Shown: positions 44,726 through 52,780 of the stretch, in pieces
Position numbering within the stretch: the stretch's first letter is position 1
Layout: every line of letters begins with the position of its first letter
Source of the DNA: Paenibacillus harenae
GTDB taxonomy: Bacteria; Bacillota; Bacilli; Paenibacillales; Paenibacillaceae
Direction: 5' to 3'
DNA: 64,000 nt
Assembly (NCBI RefSeq): GCF_030812415.1
Contig: NZ_JAUSST010000003.1
Span: forward strand, 124,001-188,000
Program-made: the position numbers and the translations under genes
Notes under the pieces: model-generated
Database searches by the model: none
What the model was told of the DNA's origin: nothing
What the model saw: the letters and a program-made list of their open reading frames with translations, nothing else

Positions 44726-45307
44726 ATGAAAATCGCTTTGGTTGTGTTCAACGGCATTACGTTTCTGGACCTCATTGGATTTTATGATGTGATTTATCGC
44801 TTGAACCTGTTCGAACATACGAAGGGAACGACATGGGATTTCTGCGGACTGCAAGATGAGATCACTGACGAGCTCGGGCTCGCGATCAAAGTGAATAAGG
44901 TCAAACCTGATCTGTCTGAATACGACATGTTATTCGTCCCTGGCGGCATGGGAACTCGCCAGCTTAGATTCGACGATGAATTCGTAGAATGGTTGAAGGG
45001 AGCGCGGAATGCGCAATACGTCATATCCGTATGTACGGGCGCGTTGCTGCTTGGCGCTGCGGGTTTCTTGGAAAATAAGAAAGCAACGACTAATCCGAGC
45101 GCTTATGAGCTTCTTGAGCCGTATTGCAAGGAGGTAATAAAGTCCAGGATTGTTAAGGACGGCAATGTGATAACAGGCGGGGGCGTCTCTACATCCATCG
45201 ATCTTGCTTTGTATATCGTAGGACTCCTGGTATCCAGAGAAGCTGTCGACATGGTCAAGAAGCAAATCGATTACCCGTACGAAACACAGGGAATTGTGGA
45301 AGTATAA
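44726..45307 (+). CDS. DJ-1/PfpI family protein
   Basis: 193 aa; AGGAGGG before ATG. Class I glutamine-amidotransferase-like fold: LVVFNGITFLDLIGFYDVIYRL, FVPGGMGTRQL, and nucleophile elbow SVCTGALLLGAAG (Cys about 99) with the following GGGVSTSIDLALYIV. Members act as isocyanide hydratases, glyoxalase III or transcription factors (AraC-fused); here there is no HTH, so an enzyme or chaperone role is likely. Confidence 0.9.
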   Translation: MKIALVVFNGITFLDLIGFYDVIYRLNLFEHTKGTTWDFCGLQDEITDELGLAIKVNKVKPDLSEYDMLFVPGGMGTRQLRFDDEFVEWLKGARNAQYVISVCTGALLLGAAGFLENKKATTNPSAYELLEPYCKEVIKSRIVKDGNVITGGGVSTSIDLALYIVGLLVSREAVDMVKKQIDYPYETQGIVEV

Positions 45308-45422
45308 ACGCTCTTGGATATATAGAGACATCGGTTGATATAGGGTTATTGAATATAAAACCTATCCTTACATAGTAACAAGCGACTAGCTGTTAAGAAA
45401 CTAAACAAAAAGGAGCATACCA

Positions 45423-46010
45423 ATGAATCTCGCTAATAAAATCACGTTAGTAAGGATACTCCTTATACCGCTGCTCATCTTTGTTATACAACCATACCCC
45501 CTTTGGTTAGAAAATAAAATGCCCATGTTCGCCCATCTGAATGAATGGGGAATGTTCTATGCTTCGGTTTTGTTCTTGCTTACGGCGGCAACGGATAAGC
45601 TTGATGGCTATATTGCAAGAAAATACAATATGGTCACTAATCTTGGCAAATTGCTCGATCCTCTTGCGGACAAGCTACTGATTTCGGTAGCGCTTATTAT
45701 GCTCGTATGCCTGCATATGATTCCAAGCTGGATGGCTGTTATCATCATCGGCAGAGAAGTTATCATTACTGCAATTCGAGTAAGCGCCTCACACAAAGGT
45801 ATCGCGCTAGCAGCCGACAAGCATGGAAAGATCAAAATGGTGTTTCAAGTCATCGGCATAGCTGCAGTCATGATTAACAACTCCCCTCATGTTTTCTTAA
45901 CAAACTTTCCTATCGATATCGCTCTAATGCTCATTGCAGTGCTGCTAACCATATACTCCGGGTACAATTATATAAGAAATAATTATGAGAGATTGGATTT
46001 GAAAATGTAG
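45423..46010 (+). CDS. pgsA: CDP-diacylglycerol--glycerol-3-phosphate 3-phosphatidyltransferase
   Basis: 195 aa, AAAAGGAG before ATG. Makes phosphatidylglycerolphosphate in the cytoplasmic membrane. The CDP-alcohol phosphotransferase motif is complete: Asp58, Asp61-Gly62, Ala65-Arg66, Gly75, Asp79 and Asp83 (DKLDGYIARKYN, then GKLLDPLADK). The N-terminal NLANKITLVRILLIPLLIF is the usual PgsA beginning, and about six hydrophobic spans follow. PgsA is normally encoded with cinA/recA; here it is alone among accessory genes, so it may be a second copy. Confidence 0.9.
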   Translation: MNLANKITLVRILLIPLLIFVIQPYPLWLENKMPMFAHLNEWGMFYASVLFLLTAATDKLDGYIARKYNMVTNLGKLLDPLADKLLISVALIMLVCLHMIPSWMAVIIIGREVIITAIRVSASHKGIALAADKHGKIKMVFQVIGIAAVMINNSPHVFLTNFPIDIALMLIAVLLTIYSGYNYIRNNYERLDLKM

Positions 46011-46043
46011 CCATGAACGTGAACATAATCATGAGGTGAAGCC

Positions 46044-46745
46044 GTGAACAGAGTCGAACGAATACGGGACGTAGAGAAGAAGTACCATGATGCCTGCTAT
46101 GAGGAACATAAGTTATTCGAGCCGGGCTCATGGCTTCATAAACCGGTAGCGACCGTCCTTGAAGTGCTCGAACAGTTCAAGGAATACAGAGAGCTGAACG
46201 TGCTTGATCTAGGAGCGGGAATTGGACGGAATAGCATACCTATTGCCCAAACGCTGATAGGGAGAGCAGGTAAAGTCGTATGCGTGGATTTATTGGAATC
46301 TGCGATTGCTGGCCTATTAGAAAATAGCAAGCAATTCGGGGTAGAGTCTTATATTGACGCGAGGTTGTCCGATATTGAGCATTTCACGATTGTTCCTTCT
46401 GAATATGACTACATTATAGCTGTATCTTCGCTGGAGCATGTAAGTTCAGAGGCGATTCTGGCGCGTAAGCTCGGCGAGATGGTTCGGGGAACTAAGCCCG
46501 GCGGCTTTCATTGCATTATTATCGGTTCGAATATTCAGGAGACGACTCAGCATGGCAATATGAAGCTGGATCCGATGTTTGAAGTGAATATATCCACGGA
46601 GAGCATGCTGGCTCTGTTAGATGAGCAGTATGCGGGTTGGGATGTTCAGAGGCGACACGTGAAACCGCTAGCCTATGAGATTGATAGGAATGGCGAACCC
46701 GTTAAGCTGACAACCGACTGTATTACTTTCGTAGCGAAACGCTAA
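46044..46745 (+). CDS. Class I SAM-dependent methyltransferase
   Basis: 233 aa, GTG start, GAGGTGA upstream. Motif I LNVLDLGAGIGRNSIPIA (about 53-70), then KVVCVDLLESAIAGLLE, YDYIIAVSSLEHV (post-II) and MVRGTKPGGFHCIIIGSN. The DLGAGIGRNS form with SLEHV resembles tellurite-resistance TehB-like and rRNA/small-molecule methyltransferases. Substrate unknown. Followed by a GNAT gene 20 nt away. Confidence 0.9.
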   Translation: MNRVERIRDVEKKYHDACYEEHKLFEPGSWLHKPVATVLEVLEQFKEYRELNVLDLGAGIGRNSIPIAQTLIGRAGKVVCVDLLESAIAGLLENSKQFGVESYIDARLSDIEHFTIVPSEYDYIIAVSSLEHVSSEAILARKLGEMVRGTKPGGFHCIIIGSNIQETTQHGNMKLDPMFEVNISTESMLALLDEQYAGWDVQRRHVKPLAYEIDRNGEPVKLTTDCITFVAKR

Positions 46746-46764
46746 TATACCAAGGGGTGAAGGA

Positions 46765-47310
46765 ATGGAGATCGTATTGCAACCGCTCAGTGTATCTGAA
46801 TTTCCTATCATCATGGACGCGGTGAACGCTCAGGATAGAGATTTCATGTACCTGTGGGCGGGAAGCACGTATACTTATCCGTTAACGATCGAACAGATGG
46901 AACAGCACTACGGCAAGGGCGTTCATTCCATTGAAGCGGGCGTATTTCTCTACAAAATCGTTGATCGCGAGACGCAGCGAATGATAGGATCTGTTCAAAT
47001 TGGCCGAATTGATCCCATCCGCAAGGAAGCGGTAGTCGGCAGATTCCTTATTCATTCCGAGCATCATAGAGGCCAAGGCATTGGCGAAAAAGTGCTTCGT
47101 GGGCTCGCTCGCATCGGATTCGAAGAGCTGGATCTAGAGCGTATTCTACTTAATGTATATCATATTAATGCGCGAGCGATACGCTGCTACGAGAAAGTCG
47201 GATTTTGCAAAACCTACTCAAAGAAGAAGCTGTATCAGGCATTGAACGGCGAATATTGGGATGGGATTGAAATGACTCTCGAAAAACAAGCATGGATGGC
47301 TGCCAAATAG
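46765..47310 (+). CDS. GNAT family N-acetyltransferase (RimJ/RimL type)
   Basis: 181 aa; AAGGGGTGAAGGA before ATG. LYKIVDRETQRMIGSVQIGRID, VGRFLIHSEHHRGQGIGEKVLRGLARIGFEEL (R-G-Q-G-I-G), LNVYHINARAIRCYEKVGFCKTYSKK: the N-x-x-A-x-x-x-Y-E-K-x-G-F pattern of Rim-type acetyltransferases. Acts on an amine or protein N-terminus; target unknown. Confidence 0.9.
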   Translation: MEIVLQPLSVSEFPIIMDAVNAQDRDFMYLWAGSTYTYPLTIEQMEQHYGKGVHSIEAGVFLYKIVDRETQRMIGSVQIGRIDPIRKEAVVGRFLIHSEHHRGQGIGEKVLRGLARIGFEELDLERILLNVYHINARAIRCYEKVGFCKTYSKKKLYQALNGEYWDGIEMTLEKQAWMAAK

Positions 47311-47349
47311 CTTGGTATGGAACGGTTAGATAAGAAGGGGAAGATTCGT

Positions 47350-47808
47350 GTGGGCTATATCATGGAGCTGAGAAAAGCAGTTGGCACAACACCGATAATT
47401 ATGGCCGGAGCATGCGTCATAGTAATAGATAAGCAAGAGAGAATGCTTTTGCAGCTTAGAGCAGATAACGGTTTATGGGGATTGCCGGGCGGAGCGCTTG
47501 AGCCGGGGGAGGCAATGGAACAGGTCGCAAGAAGAGAGTTGCTCGAAGAGACGGGCCTTATTGCAGGCGAGATCCGTTTGTTGGATATTTTTTCAGGCAA
47601 TGAAATGTATTATCGGTATCCTCACGGCGACGAAGTATACAATGTGGTGGCGGCTTACTTATGCAACGAATATGAGGGGGAGCTTCGGGTGGAAGAGGCT
47701 GAGGTGAGGGAGCTTGCGTTCTTCCCTGTCCAAGCTTTGCCTGAGGCAATTAATCCGGCGGATAAACCGATTATTCGTTCCTTTCTCCGTCAAATATCGG
47801 AAGAGTAA
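47350..47808 (+). CDS. NUDIX hydrolase
   Basis: 152 aa from GTG 47350 (upstream in-frame ATG 47317 is not needed by the family). Complete Nudix box: GALEPGEAMEQVARRELLEETGL (G-x5-E-x7-R-E-x2-E-E-x-G), with GACVIVIDKQERMLLQLRAD strand before it. FSGNEMYYRYPHGDEVYNVVAAYL and AEVRELAFFPVQALPE follow. Hydrolyses a nucleoside diphosphate linked to another moiety. The metal-binding Glu residues are intact. Confidence 0.93.
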   Translation: MGYIMELRKAVGTTPIIMAGACVIVIDKQERMLLQLRADNGLWGLPGGALEPGEAMEQVARRELLEETGLIAGEIRLLDIFSGNEMYYRYPHGDEVYNVVAAYLCNEYEGELRVEEAEVRELAFFPVQALPEAINPADKPIIRSFLRQISEE

Positions 47809-47825
47809 CCATTGGGGGCGATTCT

Positions 47826-48761
47826 ATGGCTAACCATCATATCCAATTAGAACAGCAAGCGTTGATCGGTTCTTTTACGAAAGAAGCGGCTCCGATAGTA
47901 ACGGTGGCATCCGGCGATACTTTGCGGTTTGAGGTGCTGGATGCAGGTTGGGGCAGAGGAGCGAGCAATAAGGACAGGCACAAACCGTACATAAGAAGAG
48001 AGAAGCTGGACGGCGGCCATGCAATGATTGGTCCGATCTATGTGGAACATGCGAAGCAAGGCATGACACTCGGCGTTACGTTCAATGATATCATTCCTGG
48101 CTCTTACGGATTCACCGCAGCCGGACATTATCCGAATTGGCAAAATCAAAAGCTTCATTTGACCGAATTCGAGGAATTAACGTTAGATTGGAAGCTCGAC
48201 AAAGAACGAATGGAAGGCACATGTCAGATTGGCGATAAATCATACACGGTCGGACTTAAGCCCTTCATGGGGGTTATCGGAATGCCTCCGGATGAAACCG
48301 GCATTCACTCCACATGGCCTCCTCGGTTCTGCGGCGGAAATATCGATTGCAAGGAGCTTGTGAAGGGCAGCACTTTATATTTGCCTATACCGGTTGATGG
48401 TGCATACCTTGCTATTGGTGACGGCCACGCCTTGCAGGGAGATGGCGAAGTTAGCTGTCAAGCCATCGAATGTCCAATGGAAATCGTTGATGTTACCGTT
48501 CAGTTGTTTGAAAATCAAACATTGACTAACCCGAGAGCAAATACGCCTTCAGGATGGATTACGTTTGGATTTCATGAGGATTTAAACGAGGCAACCGTTC
48601 AGGCCTTGGATGACATGCTCGACTTGATGGGCGAGTTATACGGGTTGAATCGAGTGGAAGCCATTGCTTTGGGAAGCGCTGTGATCGATCTTAGAATAAC
48701 GCAAATCGTGAACGGAATTAAGGGCGTGCATGCTTGTTTGCCTCATAACGCAATAAAGTAG
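47826..48761 (+). CDS. Acetamidase/formamidase family protein
   Basis: 311 aa; GGGGCG before ATG. FmdA/AmdA-type: GDTLRFEVLDAGWG, GPIYVEHAKQGMTLGVTFNDI, PPRFCGGNIDCKELVKGSTLYLPIPVDGAYLAIGDGHALQGDGEVS, GWITFGFHEDLNEA, and the C-terminal acidic RITQIVNGIKGVHACLP. Hydrolyses short-chain amides to acid and ammonia with zinc. The signature G-G-N-x-D-x-K and GDGHA..GDGEV are present. Independent of neighbours except for orientation. Confidence 0.92.
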   Translation: MANHHIQLEQQALIGSFTKEAAPIVTVASGDTLRFEVLDAGWGRGASNKDRHKPYIRREKLDGGHAMIGPIYVEHAKQGMTLGVTFNDIIPGSYGFTAAGHYPNWQNQKLHLTEFEELTLDWKLDKERMEGTCQIGDKSYTVGLKPFMGVIGMPPDETGIHSTWPPRFCGGNIDCKELVKGSTLYLPIPVDGAYLAIGDGHALQGDGEVSCQAIECPMEIVDVTVQLFENQTLTNPRANTPSGWITFGFHEDLNEATVQALDDMLDLMGELYGLNRVEAIALGSAVIDLRITQIVNGIKGVHACLPHNAIK

Positions 48762-48781
48762 AAATAGGCGAGGTGTTTGCG

Positions 48782-49264
48782 TTGAAAGTAGAGCTAATCG
48801 AGACAACCGAAATCGCTTCCTATGTTGGCATTAGGGCACATAGTACGATGACGAATTTGGGCAGCGCCGTGCATTCAGCCTTTCAGCAATTGACGAAGAG
48901 GCGGGATGAGATCAATAACATCGTGGATCGAAAGGTTACGTATGGCATCACGCCGCCAAACTATAAGGGTAATGACGGGATGCTAGATTTTTATTGTTGT
49001 TATGAAGTGAAGTCGCTTACAGGCTTGCCTCATGGCATGGTGCATATCCATCTGTTGCCTCGCTTATATTCGGTGACGCATTACAAAGGGCCTGCAAGCC
49101 AGTCGTCCAGCGCGTATGGCTTTACTTCGAAGTGGCTTTCCGACCATGGCTATACCTATGACGATGTCTCTTATTATTTTGAACGCTATAATGAGATGAC
49201 GGTAATAGAAAATGACGATGAGAGCAATCAGATCGCAATTTACTGCCCCATTAAGAAGAAATGA
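48782..49264 (+). CDS. GyrI-like / AraC effector-binding domain protein
   Basis: 160 aa from TTG 48782 (GAGGTG 6 nt upstream). LKVELIETTEIASYVGIRAHS, then DFYCCYEVKSLTGLPHGMVHIHLLPRLYSVTHYKGPAS and YFERYNEMTVI...QIAIYCPIKKK make the two-repeat SHS2/GyrI small-molecule-binding fold (BmrR-like). Binds a lipophilic cation or sugar-like ligand; no DNA-binding domain is attached. A truncated relative is at 999-1460. Confidence 0.88.
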   Translation: MKVELIETTEIASYVGIRAHSTMTNLGSAVHSAFQQLTKRRDEINNIVDRKVTYGITPPNYKGNDGMLDFYCCYEVKSLTGLPHGMVHIHLLPRLYSVTHYKGPASQSSSAYGFTSKWLSDHGYTYDDVSYYFERYNEMTVIENDDESNQIAIYCPIKKK

Positions 49265-49284
49265 GAGGTAAGCTGCAAAAATAA

Positions 49285-49476
49285 AAGAGTTTGCGAGCCT
49301 GCCTGATTATGAAATAGAAGAAATAAATTGGCGAGCAATTGGCGATGGCGGGATTTTTCAGAGAAGCGCATGATACAGGGCAACTGCAGTCCGCCGATGC
49401 GCTTGGCGAGCATCTGCTACGCATGATTGAACGGAAATTCGAATCAGGTATGTTAGTTAAATACGATGAAGCCTAA
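49285..49476 (+). pseudogene. Decayed gene fragments between GyrI-like and GNAT genes
   Basis: Two protein-like stretches in different frames: IKEFASLPDYEIEEINWRAI ends at 49372, and an overlapping ATG frame from 49345 reads MAGFFREAHDTGQLQSADAL, then GEHLLRMIERKFESG, ending at 49476 (43 aa). No strong ribosome site. Together they look like one frameshifted or shortened gene. Family not recognised. Confidence 0.4.
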
Positions 49477-49490
49477 GAGGAGCAACCGCG

Positions 49491-50051
49491 ATGATTTTAT
49501 TCCAAAATCAAGAGCTCGGTATACGGACGCTTGAGCCTGCTGACGCGGTCTTACTGGAGAAGTGGCTCACTAACCCCGTTGTACTGGAATATTACGAGGG
49601 CAGAGATCGACCGCATGATCAGGCGCTCGTGCACCGGCATTTCTATGATGAGATGGACGCGACCACTCGTTGTGTCATTTTATATGATTCGATAGCGATT
49701 GGGTATATTCAGTTTTACGAGATTGATGAAGATGAGAAAGAGGAATATGGTTATGGCGATTCCAACGGAAAAATCTTCGGCATGGATCAATTCATCGGAG
49801 AGCCCGCATATTGGAATCGGGGAATCGGCTCGCGTTTAATTAAAGATACCGTTCAGTATCTCATTCATCATCACGGGGCAACCATTATCGTAATGGACCC
49901 TCAAGCTTGGAACGCTAGGGCGATCAGAGTGTATGAGAAGAGCGGTTTCGTTAAGATAAAGCTGCTTCCGAAGCATGAGCTTCACGAAGGCGAATATCGC
50001 GATTGCTGGCTAATCGAGTATAACGTCAACGGCAGTGAATATAATAACTGA
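49491..50051 (+). CDS. GNAT family N-acetyltransferase (aminoglycoside 6'-acetyltransferase-like)
   Basis: 186 aa; GAGGAG before ATG. GIRTLEPADAVLLEKWLTNPVVLEYYEGRDRPHD begins the AAC(6')-type fold; YGDSNGKIFGMDQFIGEPAYWNRGIGSRLIKD is the aminoglycoside acetyltransferase signature (W-N-R-G-I-G), and VMDPQAWNARAIRVYEKSGFVKI completes motif B. An AAC(6')-like drug acetyltransferase is a reasonable guess; substrate not proven. Confidence 0.9.
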   Translation: MILFQNQELGIRTLEPADAVLLEKWLTNPVVLEYYEGRDRPHDQALVHRHFYDEMDATTRCVILYDSIAIGYIQFYEIDEDEKEEYGYGDSNGKIFGMDQFIGEPAYWNRGIGSRLIKDTVQYLIHHHGATIIVMDPQAWNARAIRVYEKSGFVKIKLLPKHELHEGEYRDCWLIEYNVNGSEYNN

Positions 50052-50082
50052 CTAGTGGGGAGGTAAAATGGAGGTGTGAGCC

Positions 50083-50130
50083 ATGAACAGAAGAGCTGTG
50101 GGAGTGTGCTTTATTGGTATAGTCAATTAA
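50083..50130 (+). pseudogene. Truncated membrane-protein start, 15 codons
   Basis: ATG 50083 follows a good GGAGGTG but the frame ends after MNRRAVGVCFIGIVN. It looks like the beginning of a small Bacillales membrane protein (MNR.AVGV.F.GI..) that has lost its rest. No function expected. Confidence 0.35.
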
Positions 50131-50170
50131 AGGATAACTTCGTAGAAAACGAAATATAGAAGCGATGAAG

Positions 50171-50204
50171 AGGCTGTGCGGTCGGGCGATCCTATTCACA
50201 GCCT
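50171..50204 (-). terminator. Hairpin after the zinc-finger protein gene
   Basis: AGGCTGTG (50171-50178) pairs with CACAGCCT (50197-50204). It lies 18 nt beyond the stop of the minus-strand gene. The following T-run is weak, so a terminator is likely but not sure. Confidence 0.5.
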
Positions 50205-50221
50205 GATTGCATCGCGCCGTT

Positions 50222-51115
50222 TTATCCTAACCTTTGCTGAAGCATCGCGCCCAGCTCATCCGTCGTTTCCCACATAATCGGGCGAATTTGCGAATGTTGA
50301 ACGACTTGATTGGAAGCTACGCGTTTATGATTCATCGTCCATACGACGTTGATTTTCTTACCGTTAGCATATCCCGCATCAAAAAACAGTTCAGGCGCAT
50401 CGGCGTTAAGCTCTGCAATGACCAGCTTGCTTTCCGCGATTTGCTGAGGTGTGGGATGGTCTTCGCGCCTGTGGCCGGAATAATTGATAAGCCTTGCCAA
50501 GTAGCCGCACTGTTCCAGCTTTGGCATTAAGTTATCCAACCAGTCTGCAAACTCGTCAGGGCTCGCGGCGATCAAGACGAAGCAGGGCTTCATTTTTCTT
50601 CCGGCCGCTCTCGCCGCCGCCTCGCTCCAGCCTTTCTCGGTCAGCTTGAATGTCATACCTTCCCTGTCGATGAGCTGCTCTTCTCTCAGCTTCTCAATGA
50701 TGTATACAAGCTCCTGCATAGTAGGTGAATACGTTAAATTAAAGTTATGGTTGAGCGGATGAATCGTAACTGCATCTCCAACGCGCTCAGAATGCCGGTA
50801 TAGATATTGGAGCAGACGAGCGCCTTTCTCCTCGACGGAAACCGGTATGGAAGAGCTGTTTCGAATATTTTCCAAGTCCTCGAACGATAGTGATACCGAC
50901 TCGCCGCAATCGGTCATCTCGCGAATATAACCGGATAGGCTCGTATAGAGCTGCATCTTCACCGGGTTCGATAGCGCATGGATAAGCTCATAACTATCTC
51001 TATGAAGGCTGTAATAGCCATTGGGCGCGCAATAGCAGTCATTGTATTTGTCGTAGCTGCTATCCATTTCTACATACACTAGAGCGCTACAAAATAAACA
51101 ACGTTTTTTCTCCAA
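50222..51115 (-). CDS. Orphan zinc-finger plus NDT/TIR-like domain protein
   Basis: 297 aa; GAGGGGGGAAC before TTG 51115. N-terminal Cys6-x2-Cys9 ... Cys27-x-Cys29 set (CLFCSALVYVE, then DCYCAPNGYY) suggests a zinc-binding head. The middle (about 45-170) is helical with LTYSPTMQELVYIIEKLREEQL and a winged-helix-like LIDREGMTFKLTEKGW. The C-terminal part (about 176-297) has SKLVIAELNADAPELFFDAGYANGKKINVVWT; A-E-L-N..P-E-x-F-F-D-x-G-Y-A is the nucleoside 2-deoxyribosyltransferase/TIR-like nucleotide-recognition strand-turn pattern. Function unknown; this modular build hints at a nucleotide-sensing or anti-phage effector. Confidence 0.6.
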   Translation of the reverse strand: MEKKRCLFCSALVYVEMDSSYDKYNDCYCAPNGYYSLHRDSYELIHALSNPVKMQLYTSLSGYIREMTDCGESVSLSFEDLENIRNSSSIPVSVEEKGARLLQYLYRHSERVGDAVTIHPLNHNFNLTYSPTMQELVYIIEKLREEQLIDREGMTFKLTEKGWSEAAARAAGRKMKPCFVLIAASPDEFADWLDNLMPKLEQCGYLARLINYSGHRREDHPTPQQIAESKLVIAELNADAPELFFDAGYANGKKINVVWTMNHKRVASNQVVQHSQIRPIMWETTDELGAMLQQRLG

Positions 51116-51235
51116 AACGGTTCCCCCCTCTCTGTAACTTTTCGATCATCATAGCGGATATGAGGGGGATTGTCCGATTAATATTTTTTAACCTTCCATA
51201 TGCTGGAGGCATCTATATTGCTTGAGGCAAGTTTA

Positions 51236-51298
51236 TATAAAAAAACGGCCCCTCAGGAGGTTTTTGCCTGCTTAGGGACAGCCATTTCAATTGAACAT
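51236..51298 (-). terminator. Terminator of the prs paralogue (minus strand)
   Basis: On the minus strand, GGCTGTCCCT pairs with AGGGGCC across a bulge and an inner CCTC-CTGA-GGGG element, followed by seven T (AAAAAAA at about 51241-51247 on the plus strand). Confidence 0.6.
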
Positions 51299-52240
51299 TT
51301 ACGAGCCGGATTTAAACAACGTTGCTATGGATCCGCCTTCCGTAATAATCTTAATCGCCGTTGCGATAATCGGAGACATCGGAAGTACGACAAATTTATC
51401 GGAATGCTTTTCATTAATGGCAATCGTGTCTGTTATGACGACCTCGCGGATATTCGGATGCGTCAGCTTTTCAATCGCGTTGTCCGAGAACACGCCATGC
51501 GTAGCGCAAATATAAGCATCATGAGCGCCCTTTTTCTTAAGTGCCTCAACGACATTTACGATGGTACTGCCCGTATCGATCAAGTCTTCGATGATAATCG
51601 GCGTCATGCCTTCGACATCGCCGATAATATGCGTAATCTCGGACTGGTTGTGGGCTGGACGGTTTTTGATCATGATCGCAAACGGACAATTCAGACGACC
51701 TGCCAGTTTTTCGGCGGTAGTTGCCCGTCCGGCATCGGGAGAGACGACAACCGGGTTGGTTATATTTTTTCTTGTCAAATAGTCAATGATTAAATCCAAC
51801 GCAGTCAAATGATCGACCGGTATGTCAAAAAATCCTTGAATCGGGTCGGCGTGCAAATCTACGGTTATAATGCGCTTCGCTCCGACCGTGGTCAACACAT
51901 CTGCAACGAGTTTAGCTGAAATCGGTTCGCGAGGCGCGGATTTTCTTTCCTGCCTTGCATAGCCGTAGTAGGGCATGACAATATTTACCGTTTTGGCGGA
52001 TGCGCGTTTTGCGGCGTCGATCATGATGAGCATCTCGATTAAATGTTCATTAACGGGATGGGACAGGGATTGGACGATAAATACGTCGCATGCTCGAATG
52101 GTCTCGCGGTAGGAAACATGAATCTCACCGCTTTGTTGGCGGGAAATAGCAACGTCTCCAAGCGGTATATTCAGCTCTTTGCACAATTGTTCGGCTAACG
52201 GTTTGTTAGAGGAACCGGAAAATATTTTAACCTTTTGCAC
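51299..52240 (-). CDS. prs: Ribose-phosphate pyrophosphokinase (PRPP synthetase paralogue)
   Basis: 313 aa from GTG 52240 (AGGAGG 7 nt upstream). Makes PRPP from ribose-5-phosphate and ATP. Class I motifs: KIFSGSSNKPLAEQLCKEL, MPYYGYARQERKSAPREPISAKL (ATP loop), VDLHADPIQGFFDIPVDHLTAL (flexible loop/metal), VVSPDAGRATTAEKLA (ribose-5-phosphate) and IIIEDLIDTGSTIVNV (PRPP loop). Bacillales normally carry prs beside gcaD/spoVG; this gene is isolated and somewhat divergent (SPDAGRATTAEKLA), so it is likely a second copy. Monocistronic. Confidence 0.9.
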   Translation of the reverse strand: MQKVKIFSGSSNKPLAEQLCKELNIPLGDVAISRQQSGEIHVSYRETIRACDVFIVQSLSHPVNEHLIEMLIMIDAAKRASAKTVNIVMPYYGYARQERKSAPREPISAKLVADVLTTVGAKRIITVDLHADPIQGFFDIPVDHLTALDLIIDYLTRKNITNPVVVSPDAGRATTAEKLAGRLNCPFAIMIKNRPAHNQSEITHIIGDVEGMTPIIIEDLIDTGSTIVNVVEALKKKGAHDAYICATHGVFSDNAIEKLTHPNIREVVITDTIAINEKHSDKFVVLPMSPIIATAIKIITEGGSIATLFKSGS

Positions 52241-52372
52241 CTGTGATCCTCCTAATGAAAGACAGCGTTTTTTTTCAATCATATCAAACTAAGGATTGGA
52301 GAACAAATCGTTTCTTGGAAGGTACTGGTGTCTATAACTCGGATGAAAAAAATCGAAGCAGGAGTGAGCCTT

Positions 52373-52780
52373 GTGATCGAATGTCCTTGGTGTCATCATG
52401 AAGTCGAGATTGTTAATAAACGCTCCCCGAAGTGCCGGCAACGTCTGTATGAGGTGCTGGATACGGATTTTGACGATGCCGTAGACGAATTGATGGACGG
52501 CGGACAACAAGATACAGTCGAGCAGGAGCTGCCGATAAGCGTGGAGGATCACATAATGAGCAGCTTCAGATGTATGAAATGCAAATGCATGGAGTGCAGC
52601 ATCAAGGAGGTTGCTATGACGGGAGTGGGCTTCAGCAAGCTGCTCGATATTCAGCATAACCATTTTCTATTCGTCTCCTGTATGAATTGCGGATATGTTG
52701 AGGTTTACGATCCGAATATTTTGCGTCAGACGAAGAGCGGCAAGCTGGGAACGGTTATGGACATTTTATTCGGAGGTTGA
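52373..52780 (+). CDS. Zn-ribbon nucleic-acid-binding-type protein
   Basis: 135 aa from GTG 52373, AGGAG 8 nt upstream. Two Cys2-Cys2 knuckles: IECPWCHHEVEIVNKRSPKCRQ and FRCMKCKCMECSIKEVAMTGVGFSKLLDIQHNHFLFVSCMNCGYVEVYDP-like zinc-ribbon (MTG-x-G-x-S-K-L-x-D-I-Q is the family signature, PF09855-like). Probably binds zinc and nucleic acid or serves as a scaffold. Coupled to the following GNAT gene (stop and start adjacent). Confidence 0.85.
   Translation: MIECPWCHHEVEIVNKRSPKCRQRLYEVLDTDFDDAVDELMDGGQQDTVEQELPISVEDHIMSSFRCMKCKCMECSIKEVAMTGVGFSKLLDIQHNHFLFVSCMNCGYVEVYDPNILRQTKSGKLGTVMDILFGG

Noticed and set aside
31139..50051. Chromosomal integron
   Set aside because: No integron integrase, no inverse-core/core (GTTRRRY) attC-type sites noticed between genes, and many genes overlap or share ribosome sites, unlike cassettes.
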